A DNA stretch of 5,299 nt from contig CAZHZH010000112.1 in NCBI GenBank assembly GCA_964537205.1, positions 1 through 5,299 of the forward strand, written 5' to 3'. Positions 1 through 5,299 of the stretch are shown piece after piece. The stretch is from Colivivens sp964537205 (GTDB lineage Bacteria > Bacteroidota > Bacteroidia > Bacteroidales > Bacteroidaceae). Both the position numbers and the translations under genes were made by a program. A model generated the notes under the pieces. That model did not search any database, was not told where the DNA came from, and was given only the letters and a program-made list of their open reading frames with translations. Numbering within the stretch: position 1 is the first letter of the stretch; every line of letters begins with the position of its first letter.

Positions 1-6
1 ACTAAT

Positions 7-1341
7 TTACTTCGCTGTGTAGAAGTCTGTGATGCCGATTATCGCCCTGGTACATACCGGACAGAAGTCCTCTACTTCGTTCACGTTCATCCGGCAAAGT
101 TCAGCGGGACGGTACGCTCCCTTCATCTGGTAGCCTGCGCCTTCGTATACTCCCACCTTTTTGGTCTTCGCGTTCAGATCTTCCTTCTTGCCTCCTCGTT
201 CTGCGTTCACAGGACGAGATGCCTGTCCTTCTGTATTTGTGGTTGTCGGTATTGGTGTTCCGGCGGGTATCATGTCCTTCCATTTTTTACTGAAGTCGTG
301 GAGGGTGGTTATGTTCGGTTCCCATGGTTCCGTGTCCGATGGATACCATTCCACGTAGTTGTCGCTGTAGGCGTACTCGTCGGCAAGTCCGGCGTATGAG
401 TGGCCGAACTCGTGGACAAGCACTTGCTTGAAAGTGGGGTGGTCGCTCGAGCTGCACATCCATTGGTTGTAGATGCCTCCGCCTCCATAACGCGGTGTAT
501 TAATCAGGACAATGATATGTTCGAAAGGCACGCCGCTGAGTATGTCGTACAGTTTGTGTACGCTGGATGTCGTGAGGTAACGGTCGCTGTAGAATGTATC
601 GTAGTGCGACCTCAAGACCGTATTGTGCCATATTCCTTTGCCTGGTTCTGAAGGGCCGCTTTCTTGCGACTCGCTTGCTACTGCCACTACGTTGAAGCGG
701 CTTTTTAAAGATTTGAACGGCTCGTGGCTGAACAAGGCTTCTGCCGCGCGCTCGCAGTCTTTGTAGAACTTGTCCATTTGGTCCTTGGTATAGCCTTCTG
801 CCACGATCGCAAGGTCCACGCAGTCGCTTATGTCTCCGCTCTTTACTATATATTTATAAGGTATGCCGTTTTCTCCTATCGGGCGGATGAGTATGTCGTC
901 AGGGTCGACGTGGTGGGTCATCTTCGATGTGACTACGTTGTGGTTGTTGGTCAGTGTGACTTGGACGTCGATGGGCTTTTTAGGAAACGGGATGTTGTAG
1001 CTTGCCTCGAATCCGCGTGTCATCTTGGTCGCTTCAATCTCGTTCTGCCATTCTTGGAACAAGGTGGAGAACGTGTGCACGTAAATCAGTTTCCCTGTCT
1101 CGCTGTCGAACACGTTGATTTGTCCGTTTCCCAACAGGTACGTCTCTGCAAGACGGTTTCTGCGACCTGCCCATTTCGGCTGTTTGTAGAGTTGCTCCAT
1201 TTGTATATATTGGTTGACACTGTCGCCTCCCATTATATAGTCTATACGGAGTGTGTTGTCTTCGAAGTAGTCTTCGAATTTTTGTGCCTTTGTGGTGATT
1301 GTCAGCACAAAGGCTAATGCTGCGAATAAGAATTTCTTCAT
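7..1341 (-). CDS. Secreted M64-family (IgA peptidase-like) zinc metallopeptidase
   Basis: The 444-residue product is a predicted exported zinc endopeptidase of MEROPS family M64, whose founding member is a Clostridium IgA protease. Residues 1-19 form a signal peptide: two lysines, a hydrophobic run, then TKA before Q20. There is no lipobox cysteine, so a periplasmic or secreted protein is expected. Residues 20 to about 165 would be the M64 N-terminal domain. The catalytic domain begins near AEGYT (181-185) and contains HEFGHSYAGLADEY, giving H310, E311 and H314 plus G318 and D321 of the extended metzincin-like motif. Near the C-terminus YRPAELCRM (410-418) may supply the Met-turn, and FCPVC (427-430 for the CPVC part) holds a cysteine pair. 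The frame stays open to 1395, but that start lies inside uvrA and would bury the signal peptide, so the ATG at 1341 is preferred. That ATG is 2 nt after the uvrA stop (TAA CA ATG), which suggests cotranscription and coupling. The gene is complete, ending in TAA six bases from the window edge. Family is well supported; the natural substrate is unknown and IgA cleavage cannot be assumed. Confidence 0.93.
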   Translation of the reverse strand: MKKFLFAALAFVLTITTKAQKFEDYFEDNTLRIDYIMGGDSVNQYIQMEQLYKQPKWAGRRNRLAETYLLGNGQINVFDSETGKLIYVHTFSTLFQEWQNEIEATKMTRGFEASYNIPFPKKPIDVQVTLTNNHNVVTSKMTHHVDPDDILIRPIGENGIPYKYIVKSGDISDCVDLAIVAEGYTKDQMDKFYKDCERAAEALFSHEPFKSLKSRFNVVAVASESQESGPSEPGKGIWHNTVLRSHYDTFYSDRYLTTSSVHKLYDILSGVPFEHIIVLINTPRYGGGGIYNQWMCSSSDHPTFKQVLVHEFGHSYAGLADEYAYSDNYVEWYPSDTEPWEPNITTLHDFSKKWKDMIPAGTPIPTTTNTEGQASRPVNAERGGKKEDLNAKTKKVGVYEGAGYQMKGAYRPAELCRMNVNEVEDFCPVCTRAIIGITDFYTAK

Positions 1342-1343
1342 TG

Positions 1344-4148
1344 TTATTGTCTTAAATATGATTTCAATGTTTGTCCTGTGTAGCTTTCCTTGCATTGTGC
1401 CACGTCCTCGGGGGTTCCAGAGCTCACCAAGTAACCTCCTTCGGCTCCTCCCTCTGGTCCAAGGTCGATGACGTAGTCCGCACTCTTGATTATCTCCATG
1501 TTGTGTTCGATAATCAGCACTGAGTGCCCTCTGCTTATCAATGAGTTGAAGGCCTCCAACAGTTTCTTTATGTCGTGGAAGTGCAAGCCTGTCGTCGGTT
1601 CGTCGAAGATGAACATCGTCGGCCGTGTCTTCTCTTGTGAAAGATAATATGCCAGTTTCACTCGTTGGTTCTCACCGCCCGAAAGGGTGGATGATGTCTG
1701 CCCGAGTTTTATGTATCCGAGTCCCACGTCCTGCAATGGCTTTAATTTCATAGCTATTTGGGGCTGTTTGTATTGGGTGAAGAATTCTATCGCCATGTTG
1801 ACAGTGAGTTCGAGGATGTCGTATATGTCTTTGCCATGGAACTTGACTTCAAGGATGTCGCTCTTGAATCTCTTGCCGTGGCACGACTCGCATTCAAGCA
1901 CAAGGTCGTTCATGAATTGCATCTCCACCGTTATGGTTCCTTCTCCCTTGCATTCCTCGCACCTTCCGCCTTCGGCGTTGAAGGAAAAGTATTGTGGTGT
2001 GTATCCCATTTGCTTGGCGAGCTGTTGTGATGCCATCAAGCGCCGTATGTCGTCGTATGCGCCTATGTATGTGACTGGGTTGCTGCGTGTCGATGTACCG
2101 ATAGGGTTTTGGTCTACAAATTCCACTGCTTCAATTTTGTCTGTGTCACCTTCAAGTCCGAGGAATTGTCCCGGACGGTCACACACTCTGTCAAGGTGGC
2201 GCATCATGGCGCGATAGAAGATGTCGTTCACTAAAGTCGACTTGCCGCTGCCGCTGACTCCTGTTACCACCGTCATCACATTTAATGGAATCTTGACATC
2301 TATGCCCTTGAGGTTGTTCTCTCTCGCGCAGCGTACAGTAATGGAGTTGTTCCATGGCCTGCGGCTTAGTGGCACTGGTATCGTTTCTTTGTGTGTGAGG
2401 AAGTCGAGGGTGTGACTGCCTAAGCCTTTTCTCTGGTTCTCCGCTTTCAGCTCTTCATTGATGTCGGGAGTTCCTTGCCAAACCACTTCTCCGCCCAGTC
2501 GTCCGGCGTCGGGGCCTATGTCGATTATGTAGTCTGCGGCGCGTATGATTTCTTCGTCGTGTTCTACCACCACCACTGTATTCCCTAAGTCGCACAGCTC
2601 TTTGAGTACTTTTATCAGGCGTTGGGTGTCCCTGCTGTGTAGTCCGATACTTGGCTCGTCGAGGATGTACAGGCTTCCGACCAGGCTGCTTCCAAGGCTT
2701 GTGGCAAGATTGATGCGCTGGCTCTCTCCGCCCGACAGTGTGTTGCTGAGCCGGTTAAGTGTGAGATAGGAGAGTCCTACGTCCAATAGAAACTGCAACC
2801 GGCTGTTTATCTCGATTAGCAGGCGCTTCGCTATTATCGCGTCTTGTTCGGAGAGTTTCAAATGCTGAAAGAAGTCGTAGAGCTCGTTGATGGGCATCTC
2901 GACAAGTTCTATAATGCTTTTCCCTCCTATTTTCACGTAGGTCGCCTCTTTCCTCAGTCTTGTGCCGTGGCACAGCGGACACGTGGTCTTTCCCCGGTAG
3001 CGTGCCAGCATCACACGGTACTGGATTTTGTATTGGTTCTCCCGAAGCATGTCGAAGAACGAGTCTATGCACACCTGGTGTTTGTCAATGCGGTTGCCTT
3101 GACTGTCCACATCGCCGTGCCACAGGTAGTCTCGTTGCTCTTGTGTGAGTTTGTAGTAAGGTTCGAAAATAGGGAAGTCGTGCGTCTGGGCTTGACGGCA
3201 GAATTCTTTCCTCCATGCGCTCATCTTTTCTCCGCGCCAACAGAATACAGCCTCATTGTACACGCTCAACTCCTGGTTCGGTACGACCAACTGCTCGTCT
3301 ATGCCGATGATTTTACCAAACCCCTCGCATTCAGGACACGCTCCGACGGGCGAGTTGAAGGAGAAGAGGTGTTCTGTCGGTTCGGTGAACTTCATGCCGT
3401 CGGCTTCGAACGCAAGCGAGAAAGTGTGGACGGTATAATTGGTGATGTTCGCCGGATCATTGTCTGTTTTGCTTATTAGGAATTTCAGCACACATTGTCC
3501 TTCGCCCTCGTATATGGCGGTCTCGCATGAGTCGATGAGGTGGCTTATGTTGTTCTTGTCGTCGTGCACTGTCATGCGCGCGATAATGATGTAGGTCTTC
3601 CCGTCTATCACGTCGGTCAACGACAGTCCTTGTTTCCTGTATGCTTCGAGTTGCTCTGATTCCGTGCGGCCGTTCCTGCAAATTAGCGGGCACAGCACCA
3701 TGAACCTGGTTCCCTCCTTGTATGACTTCATGCAGTTCACCACGTCTTCGGGCGTATGTTTCTTCACTTCCTGTCCGCTTATCGGTGAGAATGTGTGCCC
3801 CGCACGTGCGTAGAGCATCCGCAGGTAGTCGTATATTTCTGTTGATGTGCCGACAGTGCTTCGCGGATTGCGGCTGACGACTTTCTGCTCGATGGCGATT
3901 GCAGGAGGTATGCCTTCAATGAAGTCGCATTCCGGTTTGTGCATCCTGCCCATGAACTGGCGGGCATACGTGCTAAGGCTTTCCACGTAGCGGCGTTGTC
4001 CTTCCGCGTAAAGTGTGTCGAACGCAAGCGACGACTTGCCCGATCCGCTTACGCCGGTAATCACCACAAGCTTGTTCCTCGGTATCTCTACGTCTATGTT
4101 CTTGAGATTGTTTACTCTTGCGCCTTTTATTCTTATACAGTCATTCAT
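1344..4148 (-). CDS. uvrA: Excinuclease ABC subunit A (UvrA)
   Basis: This is the 934-residue damage-sensing ATPase of nucleotide excision repair. As a dimer it scans DNA, loads UvrB at bulky lesions and is released; it acts in the cytoplasm. Both ABC modules are intact. The first has Walker A GVSGSGKS (32-39), signature LSGGESQR (471-478), Walker B LYILDEPS (493-500) and an H-loop histidine at 530. The second has Walker A GVSGSGKS (630-637), signature LSGGENQR (822-829), Walker B FIFDEPTTG (846-854) and histidine at 882. Residues about 130-245 match the UvrB-binding region by position. The C-terminal zinc module is complete (C730, C733, C753, C756). The first zinc module appears to have only its second cysteine pair (C271, C274); see findings. 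Length is close to the 940 residues of the E. coli protein. The ATG at 4148 gives the expected N-terminus (IKGARVNNLKNI). It starts 13 nt after the pyrF stop without a Shine-Dalgarno sequence and ends 2 nt before the peptidase gene, so it is probably the middle gene of an operon. Confidence 0.98.
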   Translation of the reverse strand: MNDCIRIKGARVNNLKNIDVEIPRNKLVVITGVSGSGKSSLAFDTLYAEGQRRYVESLSTYARQFMGRMHKPECDFIEGIPPAIAIEQKVVSRNPRSTVGTSTEIYDYLRMLYARAGHTFSPISGQEVKKHTPEDVVNCMKSYKEGTRFMVLCPLICRNGRTESEQLEAYRKQGLSLTDVIDGKTYIIIARMTVHDDKNNISHLIDSCETAIYEGEGQCVLKFLISKTDNDPANITNYTVHTFSLAFEADGMKFTEPTEHLFSFNSPVGACPECEGFGKIIGIDEQLVVPNQELSVYNEAVFCWRGEKMSAWRKEFCRQAQTHDFPIFEPYYKLTQEQRDYLWHGDVDSQGNRIDKHQVCIDSFFDMLRENQYKIQYRVMLARYRGKTTCPLCHGTRLRKEATYVKIGGKSIIELVEMPINELYDFFQHLKLSEQDAIIAKRLLIEINSRLQFLLDVGLSYLTLNRLSNTLSGGESQRINLATSLGSSLVGSLYILDEPSIGLHSRDTQRLIKVLKELCDLGNTVVVVEHDEEIIRAADYIIDIGPDAGRLGGEVVWQGTPDINEELKAENQRKGLGSHTLDFLTHKETIPVPLSRRPWNNSITVRCARENNLKGIDVKIPLNVMTVVTGVSGSGKSTLVNDIFYRAMMRHLDRVCDRPGQFLGLEGDTDKIEAVEFVDQNPIGTSTRSNPVTYIGAYDDIRRLMASQQLAKQMGYTPQYFSFNAEGGRCEECKGEGTITVEMQFMNDLVLECESCHGKRFKSDILEVKFHGKDIYDILELTVNMAIEFFTQYKQPQIAMKLKPLQDVGLGYIKLGQTSSTLSGGENQRVKLAYYLSQEKTRPTMFIFDEPTTGLHFHDIKKLLEAFNSLISRGHSVLIIEHNMEIIKSADYVIDLGPEGGAEGGYLVSSGTPEDVAQCKESYTGQTLKSYLRQ

Positions 4149-4161
4149 CTTGTCGATAAGG

Positions 4162-4983
4162 TCAAATGTTTTTAAGGAAGTATGCCATCTGTCCGCTAAC
4201 TTCCCTTGCCCGCTCTCCTGCGACTTCTGCGAAACGCTCCGTCGAGTCGGCGTAGATAATGGCGCGCGAAGAGTTCACAATGAGGCCGCAGTCCTTGGTT
4301 ATGCCGTATTTGCACACTTCCTCCAGACTGCCTCCTTGTGCCCCTATGCCTGGTACAAGCAAGAAATGATTGGGGGCGATCTTGCGTATGTCCTCGAACA
4401 TCTTTCCTTGTGTCGCTCCTACAACATACATCATTTGGTTCTCGTCCGCCCATGTCTGACTTGTCATTATTACTTTTTCAAAAAGGCGCACACCTTCTCG
4501 CAACTCTGTGAACTGGAAGTCGTGACTGCCTTTGTTGCTTGTCAGCGCAAGCAGAATCACCCACTTGCCTTCGTATTCAAGGAACGGCTTCACGCTGTCT
4601 TCGCCCATATACGGGGCGACCGTCAGCGCGTCTACGTTCATTTCCTCGAAGAAACATCTTGCGTACATCTTCGACGTATTGCCGATGTCCCCGCGTTTGG
4701 CGTCTGCTATGACGAGATGATTGGGATAGTGCGCTTTGATATATCTGATGGTTTTCTCCATGCTTACCCACCCGTTTGTGCCTCCGCATTCGTAAAAGGC
4801 GTTGTTGGGTTTGTATGCCACGCAGTAGGGCGCGGTGGAGTCGATGATTGCCTTGTTGAATTCAAATACCGGATCTTCTGTACTATGAAGATGTTGCGGA
4901 ATCTTTTTAATGTCTGTGTCAAGTCCGACACATAGGAACGTTCCCTTTTGTCTGATCTGACTTATTAGCTCTTGTCTGTTCAT
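4162..4983 (-). CDS. pyrF: Orotidine 5'-phosphate decarboxylase, type 2
   Basis: The 273-residue product converts OMP to UMP with release of CO2, the last step of de novo pyrimidine synthesis, in the cytoplasm as a TIM-barrel dimer. The family signature is present as VIADAKRGDIGNT (91-103), with K96 and D99 in the catalytic Asp-Lys-Asp network. Other conserved elements are CVGLDTD (18-24), AYKPNNAFYE (56-65, with K58), the phosphate-binding loop PGIGAQGG (211-218), and NSSRAIIYA (237-245) near the C-terminus. Length and motifs fit the longer type 2 OMP decarboxylases rather than the roughly 230-residue E. coli form. The frame stays open to an ATG at 5025, but that codon lies upstream of the predicted transcription start, and the extra residues (from the repeat) do not look like protein. 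The ATG at 4983 (MNRQELISQI) is therefore chosen. No Shine-Dalgarno sequence precedes it, as is usual in this phylum. It is the first gene of the likely pyrF-uvrA-peptidase operon. Confidence 0.97.
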   Translation of the reverse strand: MNRQELISQIRQKGTFLCVGLDTDIKKIPQHLHSTEDPVFEFNKAIIDSTAPYCVAYKPNNAFYECGGTNGWVSMEKTIRYIKAHYPNHLVIADAKRGDIGNTSKMYARCFFEEMNVDALTVAPYMGEDSVKPFLEYEGKWVILLALTSNKGSHDFQFTELREGVRLFEKVIMTSQTWADENQMMYVVGATQGKMFEDIRKIAPNHFLLVPGIGAQGGSLEEVCKYGITKDCGLIVNSSRAIIYADSTERFAEVAGERAREVSGQMAYFLKNI

Positions 4984-5002
4984 GTCTGTCTGATTTCTTT
5001 TG

Positions 5003-5033
5003 CAAATATAGTGCAAACCGAACACAATACAAA
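5003..5033 (-). promoter_or_regulatory. Bacteroidetes-type promoter for pyrF (proximal)
   Basis: Read on the minus strand, TTTG (5033-5030) is followed after exactly 19 nt by TATATTTG (5010-5003). This matches the Bacteroidetes primary-sigma consensus, -33 TTTG and -7 TAnnTTTG with 19-21 nt between them. Transcription should start a few bases further on, near 4999, giving a leader of about 15 nt before the pyrF ATG at 4983. It lies in the gene-proximal copy of the duplicated repeat. The match is by eye and there is no expression evidence. Confidence 0.75.
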
Positions 5034-5050
5034 ATAAACTCGTTTATTTT
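5031..5050. promoter_or_regulatory. Palindrome overlapping the -33 element, copy 1
   Basis: AAAATAAAC (5031-5039) and GTTTATTTT (5042-5050) are perfect inverted 9-bp arms around a 2-bp centre (TC). The left arm covers most of the -33 TTTG of the pyrF promoter (5030-5033). The symmetry and position would suit an operator. Alternatives are an A/T-rich upstream element or a structural part of the repeat. A 2-nt loop is too tight for a good hairpin, so protein binding to duplex DNA is the more natural reading. Confidence 0.5.
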
Positions 5051-5077
5051 TATTGTTGAGGTGCCGCCGATATTATG

Positions 5078-5108
5078 AAAATATAGTGCAAACCGAACAC
5101 AATACAAA
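5078..5108 (-). promoter_or_regulatory. Degenerate second copy of the pyrF promoter (distal)
   Basis: The second repeat copy carries the same arrangement 75 bp upstream: TTTG (5108-5105), 19 nt, then TATATTTT (5085-5078). The last base of the -7 element is T instead of the consensus G, the only change within the promoter core. It is probably weaker or inactive. If used, it would give a leader of about 90 nt containing the proximal promoter and palindrome. Confidence 0.4.
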
Positions 5109-5125
5109 ATAAACTCGTTTATTTT
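5106..5125. promoter_or_regulatory. Palindrome overlapping the -33 element, copy 2
   Basis: The same inverted arms, AAAATAAAC (5106-5114) and GTTTATTTT (5117-5125), occur unchanged in the distal repeat copy, 75 bp from the first. The palindrome is thus intact in both copies even though the distal -7 element is not. Confidence 0.45.
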
Positions 5126-5157
5126 TGTTGGTTGCACCCGTAAATGGGCTGCGTCAT

Positions 5158-5178
5158 GGCATAGCACGATAATAGCGC
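5158..5178. repeat. 21-bp ATAGC-type direct repeat, copy 1
   Basis: This segment matches 5245-5265 at 20 of 21 positions (A5171 against T5258). It contains two ATAGC words (5161 and 5172) spaced 11 bp apart. It belongs to a cluster of six such words between 5161 and 5265 in a stretch with no credible gene. Function unknown. Confidence 0.85.
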
Positions 5179-5179
5179 C

Positions 5180-5216
5180 CCACTCGTCATCCCGACGGAG
5201 CGCAGCGGAGGAGTGG
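5180..5216. repeat. Imperfect inverted repeat / possible hairpin (intergenic element)
   Basis: CCACTC (5180-5185) and GAGTGG (5211-5216) are perfect inverted arms around 25 bases. Inside, CCG (5192-5194) can pair with CGG (5206-5208), and the 5-mers CGGAG, CGCAG, CGGAG run in tandem (5196-5210). A palindromic GGATCC follows (5215-5220). The wording GTCATCC...GGATCC resembles a family of short dispersed intergenic repeats I recall from Bacteroidetes and other bacteria. There is no T-run on either side to support an intrinsic terminator. Confidence 0.55.
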
Positions 5217-5244
5217 ATCCTCATAGCGGCCCCCATAGCACTGC

Positions 5245-5265
5245 GGCATAGCACGATTATAGCGC
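5245..5265. repeat. 21-bp ATAGC-type direct repeat, copy 2
   Basis: This is the partner of 5158-5178, offset by 87 bp in the same orientation with one mismatch. Its ATAGC words start at 5248 and 5259. Two more single words start at 5223 and 5235, between the copies. The pair brackets the CCACTC/GAGTGG inverted repeat, so the whole may be one composite intergenic element. Confidence 0.85.
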
Positions 5266-5299
5266 ACTGAAGGTTCACTCGGCCAAGGCCTCGGAATGA

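Larger units (their letters stand above)
5001..5055. repeat. Duplicated 55-bp promoter repeat, copy 1 (pyrF-proximal)
   Basis: This segment matches 5076-5130 at an offset of 75 bp, identical at 53 of 55 positions. The uninterrupted identical core is 48 bp (5004-5051 against 5079-5126). The differences are C5003 against A5078, inside the -7 element, and A5052 against G5127. The copy contains the consensus pyrF promoter and an A/T-rich palindrome. A 20-bp non-repeated spacer (5056-5075) separates it from copy 2. Confidence 0.95.
5076..5130. repeat. Duplicated 55-bp promoter repeat, copy 2 (distal)
   Basis: This is the upstream copy of the direct repeat at 5001-5055, in the same orientation. 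It keeps the -33 element and the palindrome but differs at the last base of the -7 element. I recall similar A/T-rich units (GCAAATATAGTGCAA followed by a palindrome) as frequent intergenic repeats in Prevotella and related genomes. That is memory, not a search result. Confidence 0.95.
5056..5299. other. Non-coding intergenic stretch made of short repeats
   Basis: Apart from the second promoter repeat (5076-5130), this stretch holds only short repeats. An open frame runs across it on the minus strand from 5278, but its translation is read straight through the duplicated repeat (the same peptide appears twice), enters pyrF out of frame and matches nothing I recognise. From about 5131 onward the sequence is clearly more GC-rich than the A/T-rich repeat beside it. 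The last 19 bases include GGCC-AA-GGCC (5281-5290). No tRNA, other RNA gene or clear terminator was seen, and the upstream neighbour gene lies outside the window. Confidence 0.7.

Noticed and set aside
1342..1395. N-terminal extension of the peptidase (start at 1395)
   Set aside because: It overlaps the end of uvrA and places 18 polar residues before a clear signal peptide. The ATG at 1341 gives a standard exported precursor.
2844..3479. Plus-strand open frame of 211 codons inside uvrA
   Set aside because: Antisense shadow of a well conserved UvrA coding region. The same applies to the plus-strand frames at 724-1317 and 1687-2217.
4163..4172. Possible internal -7 element (AACATTTG) before uvrA
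   Set aside because: The first base departs from TAnnTTTG and there is no TTTG at 19-21 nt upstream, so a separate uvrA promoter is not supported.
4015..4935. Plus-strand open frame of 306 codons antisense to pyrF and the 5' end of uvrA
   Set aside because: It lies opposite two strongly recognised genes, starts within uvrA, and has a cysteine-rich composition typical of an antisense shadow. No promoter or family match.
4984..5025. N-terminal extension of pyrF (start at 5025)
   Set aside because: The upstream ATG lies before the predicted transcription start and within the repeat; the family N-terminus fits the ATG at 4983.
5001..5130. Repeats at 5001-5130 as a CRISPR array
   Set aside because: Only two copies with a single 20-bp spacer, carrying promoter elements, and no cas genes nearby.
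4919..5278. Open frame of 119 codons on the minus strand across the intergenic region
   Set aside because: It is translated repeat DNA: the same peptide segment appears twice because of the 75-bp duplication, and the frame then enters pyrF out of phase. No recognisable domain.

Overview
The window looks like chromosomal DNA from a Bacteroidales bacterium, most likely Prevotella or a close relative. The evidence is a promoter of the Bacteroidetes type (TTTG, 19 nt, TATATTTG) with no Shine-Dalgarno sequence before the genes, a UvrA with what I recall as Bacteroidetes-type features, a type 2 OMP decarboxylase, and a secreted M64 peptidase whose signal peptide ends in KAQ. The genus is an inference from general appearance; there is no rRNA or other marker here.

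Layout: all three real genes lie on the minus strand and read from right to left. pyrF (4162-4983, orotidine 5'-phosphate decarboxylase, last step of UMP synthesis) is followed after 13 nt by uvrA (1344-4148, damage-recognition ATPase of nucleotide excision repair). After only 2 nt comes a signal-peptide-bearing zinc metallopeptidase of the M64 (IgA peptidase) family (7-1341). The spacings suggest one transcript from a promoter just upstream of pyrF. The three products share no pathway: pyrimidine synthesis and DNA repair act in the cytoplasm, while the peptidase is exported. The grouping is best read as an operon of convenience, perhaps with translational coupling between uvrA and the peptidase.

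The right end (4984-5299) has no credible gene. Next to pyrF it holds a 55-bp repeat present twice at a 75-bp period (53/55 identical). Each copy carries a Bacteroidetes-type promoter reading towards pyrF, with a 9-bp-arm palindrome over its -33 element. The copy next to pyrF has a consensus -7 element; the distal copy has lost the key G. Beyond this lies a more GC-rich stretch (about 5131-5299) built of short repeats: six ATAGC words including a 21-bp direct repeat, a potential hairpin closed by CCACTC/GAGTGG, and a GGCC-AA-GGCC palindrome. It resembles the dispersed intergenic repeats seen in Bacteroidales genomes.

I see no CRISPR array, tRNA, rRNA, insertion sequence, phage gene or unknown multi-gene system. 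The most interesting part is the promoter-bearing duplicated repeat upstream of pyrF.
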